A DNA stretch of 64,000 bases from Zobellia nedashkovskayae (GCF_015330125.1 NZ_JADDXR010000002.1:124001-188000); one strand, 5' to 3'. Counted from the stretch's first letter, positions 1 through 9,775 are shown. Notes: generated by a model not told the origin, from the sequence alone. Numbers and translations: made by a program.

Positions 1-618
1 TATTACCATTAAAATTCGTGAAACCAATGTACCGATTGCCGCACCTACAATACCCATTTTAGGAAAACCGAAAGAACCGAAAATCAACAAATAATTAAGC
101 ACAACGTTTACCACATTGGCCATAATTGTTGCATACATTGGGTACTTAGTTTGAGATAGTCCTTCAGAAAACTGCTTGAAAGCTTGAAATATAATTAACG
201 GAACTAACGAAAAAGCGACCAAATCCAAATATGGTATGGCCAATGCCACCACTTCTTCGGACTGCCGCATAGAATACATTAAGGGTTTTGCAATTAATAT
301 GACTCCAAACAACATCAAGCTAAGAACAGTACATAAAACCAAACCATGCTTTAAGGCACTTTTAGCATTTGCCTTGTTCCCGGCGCCATCCGCCTCAGCA
401 ACCAGAGGAGTTATTGCTGTAGAGAAACCTATTCCTAAAGACATGGCTATGAACACAAAACTGTTACCCAAAGAAACCGCTGCCAGTTCTGCCGTACCTA
501 GTTGCCCTACCATAATGTTATCGGCCAATTGTACAAAAGTATGGCCTAACATTCCCAATATTACGGGTACGGAAAGCTTAATATTATATTTAAATTCTTT
601 AGTGTATTGCTGAAACAA
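1..618 (-). CDS. MATE family efflux transporter (C-terminal part beyond window)
   Basis: Reading the minus strand from about 618 to the window edge gives roughly 206 residues with no stop, containing typical MATE (multidrug and toxin extrusion) sequence: 'VPVILGMLGHTFVQLADNIM', 'VGQLGTAELAAVSLGNS', 'GIGFSTAITPLVAEADG' and 'YATIMANVVNVVLNYLLIFG'. These are the first membrane segments of a Na+- or H+-coupled inner-membrane drug antiporter. Full members are about 450 residues, so the C-terminal half lies outside the window. No ATG fits the frame: a stop lies just upstream and the first plausible start is TTG at 618-616, so the exact start is uncertain. Confidence 0.88.
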   Translation of the reverse strand, partial: MFQQYTKEFKYNIKLSVPVILGMLGHTFVQLADNIMVGQLGTAELAAVSLGNSFVFIAMSLGIGFSTAITPLVAEADGAGNKANAKSALKHGLVLCTVLSLMLFGVILIAKPLMYSMRQSEEVVALAIPYLDLVAFSLVPLIIFQAFKQFSEGLSQTKYPMYATIMANVVNVVLNYLLIFGSFGFPKMGIVGAAIGTLVSRILMVI

Positions 619-692
619 AACTGATTTATTTGATGAAATTCATGGTAAAAACGGAGTTCCCTCCTCACCTATTTTCTATTATTTTTCAGGAA

Positions 693-1478
693 TTATTTCT
701 CGGCCAATTTGGCTTCCTCCCAAAATATATCCATTTCGCCTAATGTCATCTCCTTTAATTCTTTCCCTATTCCCTTGGCTTTTGCCTCTAGAAACTGAAA
801 ACGACCAATAAATTTTTTATTAGTGCGTTCTAAGGCATTTTCCGGACTTATATTCAGAAAACGGGCATAATTCACCATGGCGAACATAACATCACCAAAC
901 TCGGCTTCCATCTTGTCTTGGTCCTGTGCTTTGATCTCTTCCCGTAACTCAGAAAGTTCTTCCTGTACTTTTTCCCAGACCTGTTCTGGCTTTTCCCAAT
1001 CAAAACCAACACCGGCAACCTTTTCTTGAATTCGACTAGCCTTTACCAATGCCGGCAAGCCCTTGGGCACACCTTCCAAAACGCTGGTTTTACCTTTACC
1101 TTCTTTAAGTTTAATGTTTTCCCAGTTGCGCTTTACATCTTCTTCACTGGTTACTTTTACATCACCATAAATATGAGGGTGACGGTTGATCAACTTTTCA
1201 CATATTTCATTGCAGACATCGGCTATATCAAAATTATTGGTCTCACTTCCTATTTTTGAATAAAAGACAATATGGAGCAATACATCACCAAGTTCTTTTT
1301 TCACCTCTTCTAAATCATCTTCAAGAATAGCATCACCAAGTTCATACGTCTCTTCAATAGTTAGATGACGCAAAGTCTTCATAGTCTGTTTTTTATCCCA
1401 CGGGCACTGCTCACGCAACTCATCCATAATGGTCAATAAACGGTCAAAGGCCTCTAGTTTTTGCTGTCTTGTATTCAT
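693..1478 (-). CDS. mazG: Nucleoside triphosphate pyrophosphohydrolase MazG
   Basis: This 261-residue protein has the length of E. coli MazG (263). It carries the tandem MazG layout: an N-terminal helical domain opening with 'LREQCPWDKKQT', the metal-binding EExxE-type pattern 'EETYELGDAI' followed by 'ELGDVLLHIVF', and a second copy around residues 170-225 ('EELSELREE', 'EFGDVMFAMVNYARF'). The family hydrolyses NTPs to NMP and pyrophosphate in the cytoplasm, clearing aberrant nucleotides. It lies downstream of nothing obvious and points toward the MATE gene, about 75 bp away. The ATG at 1478 is the natural start. Confidence 0.96.
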   Translation of the reverse strand: MNTRQQKLEAFDRLLTIMDELREQCPWDKKQTMKTLRHLTIEETYELGDAILEDDLEEVKKELGDVLLHIVFYSKIGSETNNFDIADVCNEICEKLINRHPHIYGDVKVTSEEDVKRNWENIKLKEGKGKTSVLEGVPKGLPALVKASRIQEKVAGVGFDWEKPEQVWEKVQEELSELREEIKAQDQDKMEAEFGDVMFAMVNYARFLNISPENALERTNKKFIGRFQFLEAKAKGIGKELKEMTLGEMDIFWEEAKLAEK

Positions 1479-1577
1479 TCCTGAAAATTTGCGTAAAAGT
1501 ACAAAGACCCTTCTTTTAACGTGTCGAAAATTTAGAGTATTTTAGAAGTCTTTACTAAGATTCACCTATACCTAATT

Positions 1578-2417
1578 ATGATTCATATAAACAGAAGACA
1601 TTTCTTAAAAAAGTCAGGTTTGGCTGCTGCTGGAACCTTGTTAATACCATCCATGAGTTTCGCCATTGCTCCCAACGAAAAATTTGGAGTCCAGCTCTAC
1701 TCCTTTCGTGATGAAATGGCCAAAGATGCTAAAGGCACATTAGAGCAAATTGCTTCCATCGGCATTAAAAAAATAGAATCGGCTCGTAGTAAAGAAGGTC
1801 TCTATTACGGTCTCTCACCAAAAGAAATGAAAGATACTTGTGATAGTTTGGGCATGGAACTCTGTAGCGGACATGTTGCTTTGGACAAGGATTTTGAGGA
1901 TACCATGCGCCAAGCAGTAGAGTCAGGTCAGGAATATGTTATTTGTTCTTCACTTCCTAGCAATGGTCAAAACATTGATAATTACAAAAAGGTAGCTGAA
2001 GCTTTTAATAAAGCTGGTGAATTCTGTAAAAATTTAGGATTAAAATTCGGGTATCACAATCATGAATACGAATTTGAATCTGATAAAGGCGAAGTACTTT
2101 ACGATGTTCTTATGGATAATACGGACCCAGACCTAGTTCACATGGAGCTGGATTTAGGATGGGTTGTTGTTGCAGAAAAAGACCCGTTACATTATTTTAA
2201 AAAATATCCCAAACGTTTTCCGTTGTGGCATTTGAAAGATATGAATATGCACGAAAAAATAAGTACTGAATTTGGTAAAGGAGGTCTTGATATTGCCAAT
2301 ATAATGAAGCACAAATCCGACTCTGGTGTTAAACATATTTTTATAGAACAAGAAGAATATGCCAGTACCCCTATGGAAAGCATGAAACACAACATGAATT
2401 ACCTTAAAACCTTATAA
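1578..2417 (+). CDS. Sugar phosphate isomerase/epimerase-like TIM-barrel protein, Tat-exported
   Basis: This is a 279-residue protein of the xylose-isomerase-like TIM-barrel family (AP_endonuc_2 fold). The N-terminus 'RRHFLKKSGLAAAGTLLIPS' is a twin-arginine (Tat) signal, so the folded enzyme is probably exported to the periplasm. Barrel motifs include 'GVQLYSFRDEM', 'KFGYHNHEYEF', 'MELDLGWVVVAEKDPLHYF' and 'WHLKDM', with His and Glu/Asp residues typical of the divalent-metal site. The stop is 2 bp before the next ATG, so it is translationally linked to the SMP-30-like lipoprotein and the two may act on the same sugar or sugar acid. The substrate cannot be read from the sequence. Confidence 0.9.
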   Translation: MIHINRRHFLKKSGLAAAGTLLIPSMSFAIAPNEKFGVQLYSFRDEMAKDAKGTLEQIASIGIKKIESARSKEGLYYGLSPKEMKDTCDSLGMELCSGHVALDKDFEDTMRQAVESGQEYVICSSLPSNGQNIDNYKKVAEAFNKAGEFCKNLGLKFGYHNHEYEFESDKGEVLYDVLMDNTDPDLVHMELDLGWVVVAEKDPLHYFKKYPKRFPLWHLKDMNMHEKISTEFGKGGLDIANIMKHKSDSGVKHIFIEQEEYASTPMESMKHNMNYLKTL

Positions 2418-2419
2418 AC

Positions 2420-3331
2420 ATGAAAAGAAATCAACTTCCTTTTCTCTTATCAGCTCTTATTTTGTTAGGGCTTTCCTCATGTAAATCACAACAGAATATT
2501 TCTAAAGGAATCATTGCCAAAGACGCAAAACTAACTTTGGTTTCAGATGAATATGAATTTACAGAGGGGCCAGCTGTTGACAAAAATGGCGATATCTATT
2601 TTACAGACCAACCTAATGACCGTATTGTAAAATGGGATGCTGCCAGCAATACGGTTTCTGATTACATGAAACCGTCAGGGCGTGCCAACGGACTCTATTT
2701 TGACCATGACGGCAACCTTTTGGCCGCTGCAGATGACAAAAATGAATTGTGGAGCATCTCCCACGATAAAAAAGTAACTGTTTTAATAGATGATTATGAG
2801 GAAAAAAAATTAAACGGCCCCAATGATCTTTGGGTAGATTTGGCTGGTGGAATTTATTTTACCGATCCTTTCTACAAGAGACCTTGGTGGGAACATTCAG
2901 AACCAGAGCAAACTGCCCGAAGAGTATACTACCTCTCAAAAGGAAACTCTATTCCAAGAATAGTTGCGGAGAATTTTGAACAACCTAACGGCATTATTGG
3001 CTCTCCAGATGGCAAAACACTTTACATTTCTGATATTGGTGCAAAGAAGACTTTTGTATACACTGTAGATGCCAGTGGAAACCTATCTAATAAAAAGCTC
3101 TTTACTGATATGGGTTCTGATGGTATGACGTTAGATAATCTTGGCAATGTATACCTTACGGGGGATGGTGTTACTGTTTTTAATTCCAAAGGAGAGCAAA
3201 TAGAACATATAGCTGTTCCGGAAAATTGGACTGCCAATGTAACTTTTGGAGGGGCTGATCAGAAAACACTTTTCATTACCGCTATGGATTCTGCCTATAC
3301 TTTAAAAATGAATGTAAACGGCGTGCGATAG
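2420..3331 (+). CDS. SMP-30/gluconolactonase/LRE family lipoprotein
   Basis: This is a 303-residue secreted protein. Its N-terminus ends in the lipobox-like 'LLGLSSC', predicting lipid attachment at the cysteine. The body is a six-bladed beta-propeller of the SMP-30/gluconolactonase/LRE family, with 'EFTEGPAVDKNGDIYFTD', 'PSGRANGLYFDHDGNLLAA', 'LNGPNDLWVDLAGGIYFTD', 'QPNGIIGSPDGKTLYISD' and 'GSDGMTLDNLGNVYLTG'; the Glu, Asn and Asp in these blades are the usual calcium/active-site ligands. Family members hydrolyse sugar lactones. It sits 2 bp after the TIM-barrel gene, implying a two-gene operon acting on an oxidised or isomerised sugar in the periplasm. Confidence 0.92.
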   Translation: MKRNQLPFLLSALILLGLSSCKSQQNISKGIIAKDAKLTLVSDEYEFTEGPAVDKNGDIYFTDQPNDRIVKWDAASNTVSDYMKPSGRANGLYFDHDGNLLAAADDKNELWSISHDKKVTVLIDDYEEKKLNGPNDLWVDLAGGIYFTDPFYKRPWWEHSEPEQTARRVYYLSKGNSIPRIVAENFEQPNGIIGSPDGKTLYISDIGAKKTFVYTVDASGNLSNKKLFTDMGSDGMTLDNLGNVYLTGDGVTVFNSKGEQIEHIAVPENWTANVTFGGADQKTLFITAMDSAYTLKMNVNGVR

Positions 3332-3352
3332 TACTATTCTTAATACGAAAAA

Positions 3353-3392
3353 TAAAAAAAAGCCATTTCACATAGTTGTGAAATGGCTTTTT
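3353..3392. terminator. Bidirectional intrinsic terminator
   Basis: A perfect 12-bp stem (3361-3372 with 3377-3388) and a TAGT loop is preceded by a run of A and followed by a run of T. It lies between two convergent genes, the SMP-30 gene (+) and the outer-membrane efflux gene (-), and can end transcription from both. Confidence 0.9.
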
Positions 3393-3427
3393 CAATTGAA
3401 GTGGATTTATGCAATAGTAAGCAAGAG

Positions 3428-4861
3428 TTAATTCCATCCGCCACCTAAAGCACGGTATACATTAACCACAGCGCTCATCTGTTTTTGCTTGGTTTCAATA
3501 AGCTCAACTTTTGCTTCTAGCGCATCACGTTGCGTTAACAGAACTTCCATATAATCTGCTCTGGCAGATCTAAAAAGTCGATTTGATATGTCTATTGAAG
3601 CCGTTAGCGCATCTACCTCTTTTGACCTTAAATCATAGCTTTTTTCCAAGTTATCTATTTTCGCTAATTGATTAGCCACTTCAACATAAGCATTCAAAAT
3701 AGTCTGCTCATAATTATAGACTGCCTGTAATTGTTTGGCGTTAGCGCCATAATATGCGGCTTTAATCGCATTTCTATTAATCAACGGAGCAGTTAAATCC
3801 CCAACTAACGAATAGAGCAGCGACTCCGGTGTTTCTAGCAAATATTTTGCATCAAAGGACTGAAACCCGATACCTGCGGAAATACCCAAAGAAGGATAGA
3901 AACGCGCCTTCGCCACTTTTACATCCAATTTTGCAGCTACCAAATCAAGTTCTGCTTCTTTAATATCAGGGCGATTATCTAATAACTGGGATGGCAGACC
4001 CAGATGCACAGTTTCCGGAACTAAATCTTCAAAACCTTTATGATCACGCTCAATTGCTTGCGGATAACGACCTAGCAAAAAGTTGATCTTATTCTCAGTC
4101 TGCACGATTTCCTGTTGTATTTCAAATTGCAAACTTTTGGTATGAAAAACCTCAGCTTCAAACTTCTTAACTGCCAACTCATTTACTTTAGCAGCGGCTT
4201 TTTGAAGTTTTACTATTTCTAAAGCATTACTCTGAATACCAATATTCTGCTTTATAATAGCCATCTGATTGTCTAAAGCCAGCAACTCATAATAAGAATT
4301 TGCTATTTCAGCAATAAGATTGGTTACCATAAAATTCCGACCTTCAACAGAAGATAGATACCGTGTAACCGCAGCTTTTTTAGCATTCCTTAATTTATGC
4401 CAAATATCAACTTCCCAATCAATTTCAGCAGCAACTAGAAAATCGCCTAACGGCTCAGGAAATTCTTCTCCAGGCCGTATGTCAGTATTCGCATCACTGG
4501 CACCTTGACTGGTATATCTTCCAACTTTCTCAAGTCCGGCACCTGCTCGCAAGCCCACAAAGGGGAGATACTCCCCTTTCTTTTCTCTAACCTCACTTTT
4601 TGCAATCGCAATTTCCTGCAAGACAATATTCAACTCTTGGTTATTGCCCAAAGCCGTATCTATAAGCGTGCGTAAATTGGGATCTTTAAAATACTCTCGC
4701 CAAGCAATGGTACCGGTATTAGTAGAATCTTGCGAACCGTTATATGTATCCGGCGTTGTAATATTGGCTTTTTTTTGCAGTGCGGCAGGGCTTTTACATG
4801 ACGTAAACGTCAGGGATAGACATGCTATACCCAAACCCATATATATTATTCTTTTATACAT
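3428..4861 (-). CDS. RND efflux outer-membrane channel, TolC/NodT (OprM-like) lipoprotein
   Basis: This 477-residue protein begins with a signal peptide ending in 'LTFTSC', which predicts lipidation at Cys22. The remainder is the duplicated outer-membrane efflux (OEP) fold, with long helices and strands such as 'LIAEIANSYYELLALDNQ', 'LLDNRPDIKEAELDLVAAK' and 'ARFYPSLGISAGIGF', the last two being diagnostic of the NodT/OprM group. It forms the trimeric exit duct of the tripartite pump encoded upstream. It is the last gene of the minus-strand operon (adaptor, pump, channel), 22 bp after the pump gene, and is followed by the shared terminator at 3353-3392. Confidence 0.96.
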   Translation of the reverse strand: MYKRIIYMGLGIACLSLTFTSCKSPAALQKKANITTPDTYNGSQDSTNTGTIAWREYFKDPNLRTLIDTALGNNQELNIVLQEIAIAKSEVREKKGEYLPFVGLRAGAGLEKVGRYTSQGASDANTDIRPGEEFPEPLGDFLVAAEIDWEVDIWHKLRNAKKAAVTRYLSSVEGRNFMVTNLIAEIANSYYELLALDNQMAIIKQNIGIQSNALEIVKLQKAAAKVNELAVKKFEAEVFHTKSLQFEIQQEIVQTENKINFLLGRYPQAIERDHKGFEDLVPETVHLGLPSQLLDNRPDIKEAELDLVAAKLDVKVAKARFYPSLGISAGIGFQSFDAKYLLETPESLLYSLVGDLTAPLINRNAIKAAYYGANAKQLQAVYNYEQTILNAYVEVANQLAKIDNLEKSYDLRSKEVDALTASIDISNRLFRSARADYMEVLLTQRDALEAKVELIETKQKQMSAVVNVYRALGGGWN

Positions 4862-4883
4862 TTTTCTGAATTTCGTTAGTGGT

Positions 4884-7800
4884 TTATTTATCCGCTATAG
4901 ATTCGGCCATCAATGGATGTTGTGGATCATTGTGTACATAATCTTCCGACAATGGATTCTCATCTTCAAACTTGATTAGTTTTCGTTTTGCAGCAATTGT
5001 TCCGAATAGATAGTAAAGCCCGGGAACAACGATTACACCGAAAATAGTACCTACAATCATACCACCAGCAGCAGCTGTACCGATAGTACGGTTACCAATT
5101 GCACCTGGGCCGGTTGCAAACACTAATGGAATAAGACCTGCAACAAAAGCGAAAGATGTCATTAAAATTGGACGGAAACGCTCTTTGGCCCCAGCAATAG
5201 CAGCATTGAAAACGGATAAACCTTGCTGATGTTTCTGAACCGCAAACTCTACGATCAGTACCGCATTTTTACCCAACAGACCAACCAGCATTACCAAACC
5301 TACCTGCGCATAAATGTTGTTGGAAAGTCCCATAACCTTTAATAGTATGAACGACCCAAAAACACCCGCTGGTAATGAAAGAATAACCGCAAGCGGTAAT
5401 AAGAAACTCTCATACTGAGCCGCCAAGATCATATATACAAATGCCAGTACGATCAAGAAAATGTACAGGACTTCGTTACCACGGCCTACCTCATCTTTTG
5501 AAAGTCCTGCCCAATCAATACCATAACCTCTTGGCAATACTTCTGCCGCAACTTGTTGTATAGCTTCAATTGCCTCCCCACTACTAAATCCTGGAGCTGG
5601 CGAACCGTTTATGGAAGAAGTTGTATACAGGTTATAACGAGTAATCTCATTTAGACCCTGCTTTTTCTCCATTTTCATGAAAGCCGAATAAGGTACCATT
5701 TCGTCATGGTCGTTCTTCACGTACATTTTCATCACATCTGCCGGTAACTTTCTAAACTCCGGAGATGCCTGTACATATACTTTAAAGAAACTACCAAAAC
5801 GTACAAAACCTTGTTCGTAGGTACTACCGATAAGAATAGATAAGTTATCCATTGCCTTGGCAATAGAAACGCCTTTTTGCATGGCCAGTTTGTTATCTAT
5901 TTTTAGTTCATACTGCGGATAGTTTGCAGCAAAGAAGGTAAACAGACCTGACAACTCTTTTCGTTCTCTAAGTGCGGCCATGAAATCATCGTTCACTTTT
6001 TCAAAAGCCTTATAATCGCTAGAATTTGTTTTATCTAACAAACGCAAAGCAAATCCGCCTGCCGCTCCATAACCTGGCACCGCTGGTGGTTGAAAAAATT
6101 CAATAGTAGCTCCTGGTATGTCTTTCGCCTTCTCTTCTAGTTCTTCGATAATTTCTACCGATGACATTTCGCGATCAGACCAGTTTTCCAAGTTAATTAG
6201 ACAGGTACCTGCGTTAGAACCACGACCTTCTGTTAAAACCTCATAACCCGCCAATGCAGAAACCGATTTAATTCCCGGTATTTCTTCCGCTATCATTTGT
6301 AGTTTACGAGACACTTCGTTTGTACGCTCTAAAGTAGATCCTGGAGGAGTTTGCAAAATAGCATAGATCATTCCTTGATCTTCATTAGGAATAAACCCTG
6401 TTGGCAATGTCTTACTTGTAAAAAATATACCCACACAAAAAGCAATCAACAGGCCAAAAGTTACCGATCGTCTGTTCACTATCACCTTAAGGAAGTTAGT
6501 ATACCTGCCCGTTACTTTTTCGAACTTATTATTAAATCCATCTAAAAACCTATTCAAAAGAGTCTTCTTCCTCGCTACACCGTGGTTATTTTTCAATATC
6601 ATAGCACAGAGAACCGGAGTAAGCGTTAAGGCTACAATCCCGGAAATAACAATAGAAGTCGCCATTGTTATTGCAAACTGTCTGTAGAAAACCCCAACAG
6701 GACCAGACATAAATGATACCGGAATAAACACTGCGGTCATTACCAAGGTTATGGCTATAATGGCTCCACTAATTTCGTGAACCACCATTTTTGAAGCCTT
6801 AAATGGTGAGAGATTGTCCTCTTCCATTTTTACGTGGACCGCCTCTACCACCACAATGGCGTTATCCACCACAATACCAATAGCTAGAACCAATGCGAAG
6901 AGCGTAATAAGGTTAATCGTCAGGCCAAATAACTGCATAAAGAAAAAGGCTCCAATTAACGAAACTGGTACCGCAATAGTTGGAATTAAGGTTGAACGCC
7001 AATCTCCCAAGAAGATAAACACTACTAAAGCAACCAATATGAAAGCTTCACCAAGGGTATGCACTACCTTTTCTATGGATGCATTTAAGAAACTAGAAAC
7101 ATCGTAACTGATTTCATAGTTCATCCCTTTAGGGAAATTATCGCCTTTTATCTCTTCTAATTTTTCTTTTACCGCTTTAATTACATCGTTCGCGTTACTA
7201 CCCGCTGTTTGCTTTAGGGTAATTGCAGCAGAAGGATGCCCATCTAGGTTGGAATAGATATCGTAAAATTCACTCCCTAAATTAACATCGGCAACATCTT
7301 TCAAGTACAAAATCTCTCCATCAGGATTTGATTTAATTATAATGTCCTGATACTGTTTTGGCTCATTATATCGCCCTTCATAGGTTAACACATATTCTAG
7401 CGATTGTGAGCGTTTACCGGAGCTACGACCCAATCTACCAGGTGAACCAATGATACTTTGCTCTTGCAAAGCTTCCATTACTTCTTCGGTAGAAACGTTA
7501 TAAGCACGCATCCTATCCGGTTTTAACCAAACTCTCATTGCGTATTGACGGCTACCGAGAATTTTTGCCATACCAATACCCTTGATCCGTTTTAATTCCG
7601 GCAGGATATTTACGTTAGCATAGTTGTATAGAAACTTTTCATCTGCATGTTCATCCTCACTATAAAGGTTTACATACATTAACATGTTGGGCTGTGCCTT
7701 AGAAATAATAATACCCTCCCGTTGTACCAGTTCAGGCAGCCTACTGGTAACCTGTTCTATACGGTTTTTGACACTCACTACGGCCTGGTTTGGATCTACA

Positions 7801-8090
7801 CCCAAGTCAAAAATAACCTGAATAGTAGCTTCACCTGCACTCGTAGCATCAGAAGTCATATATTTCATTCCGGGCGTTCCGTTAATGGATTTCTCCATAG
7901 GAATCAACACCGAATTAACCAATACCTCTGCACTGGCACCTGGGTAGGCAATACTTACATTTACCCTTGGTGGTGCAATGGAGGGAAACTGCGATATGGG
8001 TAGTGTCTTGATGGCAAGCATGCCCAAGAACACTATGAACAGTGATATCACAATGGATAGCACTGGTCTTTCTATAAATTTATTAAACAT
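4884..8090 (-). CDS. RND multidrug efflux permease, HAE1 (AcrB-like) family
   Basis: This 1068-residue protein has the length and layout of AcrB: TM1 at residues 10-30 ('VLSIVISLFIVFLGMLAI'), two large periplasmic loops, and two blocks of six membrane helices. In TM4 the proton-relay motif reads 'GIVVDNAIVVVE', with Asp followed by Asn where AcrB has Asp407-Asp408. The TM10 lysine is present in 'GLLGKNAVLIVEF'. The protein uses the proton gradient to expel hydrophobic compounds from the periplasm or inner membrane. It lies between its adaptor (24 bp upstream) and outer-membrane channel (22 bp downstream) in one operon. The drug range cannot be predicted. Confidence 0.97.
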   Translation of the reverse strand: MFNKFIERPVLSIVISLFIVFLGMLAIKTLPISQFPSIAPPRVNVSIAYPGASAEVLVNSVLIPMEKSINGTPGMKYMTSDATSAGEATIQVIFDLGVDPNQAVVSVKNRIEQVTSRLPELVQREGIIISKAQPNMLMYVNLYSEDEHADEKFLYNYANVNILPELKRIKGIGMAKILGSRQYAMRVWLKPDRMRAYNVSTEEVMEALQEQSIIGSPGRLGRSSGKRSQSLEYVLTYEGRYNEPKQYQDIIIKSNPDGEILYLKDVADVNLGSEFYDIYSNLDGHPSAAITLKQTAGSNANDVIKAVKEKLEEIKGDNFPKGMNYEISYDVSSFLNASIEKVVHTLGEAFILVALVVFIFLGDWRSTLIPTIAVPVSLIGAFFFMQLFGLTINLITLFALVLAIGIVVDNAIVVVEAVHVKMEEDNLSPFKASKMVVHEISGAIIAITLVMTAVFIPVSFMSGPVGVFYRQFAITMATSIVISGIVALTLTPVLCAMILKNNHGVARKKTLLNRFLDGFNNKFEKVTGRYTNFLKVIVNRRSVTFGLLIAFCVGIFFTSKTLPTGFIPNEDQGMIYAILQTPPGSTLERTNEVSRKLQMIAEEIPGIKSVSALAGYEVLTEGRGSNAGTCLINLENWSDREMSSVEIIEELEEKAKDIPGATIEFFQPPAVPGYGAAGGFALRLLDKTNSSDYKAFEKVNDDFMAALRERKELSGLFTFFAANYPQYELKIDNKLAMQKGVSIAKAMDNLSILIGSTYEQGFVRFGSFFKVYVQASPEFRKLPADVMKMYVKNDHDEMVPYSAFMKMEKKQGLNEITRYNLYTTSSINGSPAPGFSSGEAIEAIQQVAAEVLPRGYGIDWAGLSKDEVGRGNEVLYIFLIVLAFVYMILAAQYESFLLPLAVILSLPAGVFGSFILLKVMGLSNNIYAQVGLVMLVGLLGKNAVLIVEFAVQKHQQGLSVFNAAIAGAKERFRPILMTSFAFVAGLIPLVFATGPGAIGNRTIGTAAAGGMIVGTIFGVIVVPGLYYLFGTIAAKRKLIKFEDENPLSEDYVHNDPQHPLMAESIADK

Positions 8091-8114
8091 ATTCTTGCTA
8101 TTTTTTGCGTTAGA

Positions 8115-9197
8115 TTATTCAGAGTACAGTTCTAAATGAGCGATAACCTCATCGGGCTTTTCAAACTCAAAGGATATCTCATCGTTATCCCTAACCTTAC
8201 GCAAACCTTCTAGCAAGATTTTGTCGCCTTCTTTTAATCCTTCGCTTACCGCGTAAAGATCTTCCATATCTGCAGATATGGTAATCTCTCTAGAGGATAC
8301 TTTATTTTCATCATCAACTACAAAAACATATTTTTTATCCAGCACTTCAAAAGTGGCTTTTTGCGGAATAATTAAGGCATCTACTAATGGTACGGGCATT
8401 AAAACATTACCTGTCTCCCCATGTCTAAGCAAGCCGTCTGGATTGTTGAAAGTAGCTCTAAACGGAATGTTACCGGTCTCATTGTTGAAATCTGCCTCAA
8501 TAGTTTCAACTAATCCAGAATGTTCAAATTGCCTGTTATTGGCCATCAATAAATTTACTGTGGCCTTGGTATCATCTTTTAGATTTGTTTTATAATCCAA
8601 ATATTCAGGTTCGGATACGTTAAAGTACACCCACATTTTACTGTTATCCGATAGGCTGGTAAGTAACTCTCCTTCTTCCACAAGACTACCTGGTCTCACA
8701 AGAAAACGGTCAATTATACCATCAAAGGGAGCTCGTATCTCTGTAAAGCCCAAATGTACTTGTGCTAAGGCCAATTCTGCATTAGCTTTATCCAGCTTAG
8801 CCTTATCCATGGCCAACTCATTCTGAGAAACAACATCACTATCTGCTAACGATTTTGTGTTTAGGTATTCAATATTGGCAACTTCTGCTTCTGCTTTTGC
8901 CTTTTGTTGCTCTGCTTGATAAAGCTTAGGCATAATTTGAAAAAGCAATTGCCCCTTCTTTACAAACTGGCCCTCATCTACAAATACTTTTTGTAGAAAA
9001 CCTCTTTCTTGTGATCGCAATTCTATATGCTGAATAGATTGTATTTGACAAACATATTCATTGGTAACAACAGTATCTTTTTTTAATGGACTGGTAACCA
9101 GGAACTTTGTTTCTGCTTCTTTGTGTTTCTTTTCTGATTTACAACTTGAGTGAAATAACAACACAGACAAGCTCATGAGCATGAAAATTCTTCTCAT
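8115..9197 (-). CDS. RND efflux periplasmic adaptor (membrane fusion protein), lipoprotein
   Basis: This 360-residue adaptor has the signal sequence 'LLFHSSC', predicting a lipid anchor at the cysteine. The order of parts is typical: a biotinyl-lipoyl-like half ('GFLQKVFVDEGQFVKKGQLL', residues 65-85), a helical hairpin of about 60 residues rich in Ala, Glu and Lys, the second lipoyl half ('IRAPFDGIIDRFLVRPGSLV'), then beta-barrel and membrane-proximal domains. It bridges the AcrB-like pump and the outer-membrane channel. It precedes the pump gene by 24 bp. A small secreted ORF lies 142 bp upstream on the same strand and probably leads the transcript. Confidence 0.95.
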   Translation of the reverse strand: MRRIFMLMSLSVLLFHSSCKSEKKHKEAETKFLVTSPLKKDTVVTNEYVCQIQSIQHIELRSQERGFLQKVFVDEGQFVKKGQLLFQIMPKLYQAEQQKAKAEAEVANIEYLNTKSLADSDVVSQNELAMDKAKLDKANAELALAQVHLGFTEIRAPFDGIIDRFLVRPGSLVEEGELLTSLSDNSKMWVYFNVSEPEYLDYKTNLKDDTKATVNLLMANNRQFEHSGLVETIEADFNNETGNIPFRATFNNPDGLLRHGETGNVLMPVPLVDALIIPQKATFEVLDKKYVFVVDDENKVSSREITISADMEDLYAVSEGLKEGDKILLEGLRKVRDNDEISFEFEKPDEVIAHLELYSE

Positions 9198-9268
9198 AAC
9201 TTAATATTTTTAGTTTTGATAATGGTTTATGTAGATGTTCTTGGAACATCATTGAGGTAATTTTTTAA

Positions 9269-9293
9269 AGTGCCTTATTTTCCGCACGGCACT
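9269..9293 (-). other. Hairpin between the small leader ORF and the adaptor gene
   Basis: A 6-bp GC-containing stem (9269-9274 with 9288-9293) has A/T runs that also nearly pair on both flanks. It sits in the 142-bp gap between the small ORF and the RND adaptor gene. It could be a weak terminator, an attenuator or an RNA-processing site; the T-run after it on the minus strand is interrupted, so a strong terminator is unlikely. Confidence 0.35.
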
Positions 9294-9339
9294 AAAAAAG
9301 AAAAGCCCGACAGAAGTATTTGTCGAACGTAGCCTCAAA

Positions 9340-9768
9340 TCACAGCTGTAGAACGCTGAACATAAGGTGAAGTGTCTTATAAGTAGACAGGTAAGTAATA
9401 TGCTGATAAAAAGTAAATTGATTTTTAATCAGGTGAAAAAAGTAACCTGTTTGATAAAATGTAGAAAGTAAATGTAAAGAAGTATACTCCTTTAATTGTT
9501 TTTCGGATAGCGTTGGCTCGCTTTCCTCCTCTTCCTCCTGTTCGTCAATAATTTCAATTTTACTGTTACGTTGCTTTTCAGAAGACGAAGACCTTAAACC
9601 AGATGGAATATACTGTTCAGGCTGAACGGTAGTGTTACTTCTTTCCGATTGATGCTCAATACTTATATCTGTGAGGGCGCTATAAGCTGTATTTGCAATT
9701 AATTGTCCGCAAACGCCTAGAATAAGTATACCTAGAGATAAAAAATATTTTGAGAAGCATTTTTTCAT
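9340..9768 (-). CDS. Small secreted hypothetical protein heading the RND operon
   Basis: This 142-residue protein has no family I recognise. The N-terminus 'MKKCFSKYFLSLGILILGVC' looks like a signal peptide, with a likely cleavage site after 'GQLIANTAYSA'. The middle is polar and acidic (a run of Glu around residues 75-83), and the C-terminal 45 residues are rich in Tyr, His, Phe and Thr. It lies upstream of the efflux genes on the same strand, immediately below a good promoter, so it is probably cotranscribed with them. A role as a regulator or accessory of the pump would be guesswork. A start shorter than the ATG at 9768 is not available without losing the signal peptide. Confidence 0.6.
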   Translation of the reverse strand: MKKCFSKYFLSLGILILGVCGQLIANTAYSALTDISIEHQSERSNTTVQPEQYIPSGLRSSSSEKQRNSKIEIIDEQEEEEESEPTLSEKQLKEYTSLHLLSTFYQTGYFFHLIKNQFTFYQHITYLSTYKTLHLMFSVLQL

Positions 9769-9775
9769 CTGGCTG

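Noticed and set aside
4884..8090. Asn in place of the second Asp of the TM4 proton-relay pair of the RND pump as a sign of a dead pump
   Set aside because: The 'VDNAI' form is common in RND pumps of this group and the TM10 Lys is intact, so loss of function is not supported.
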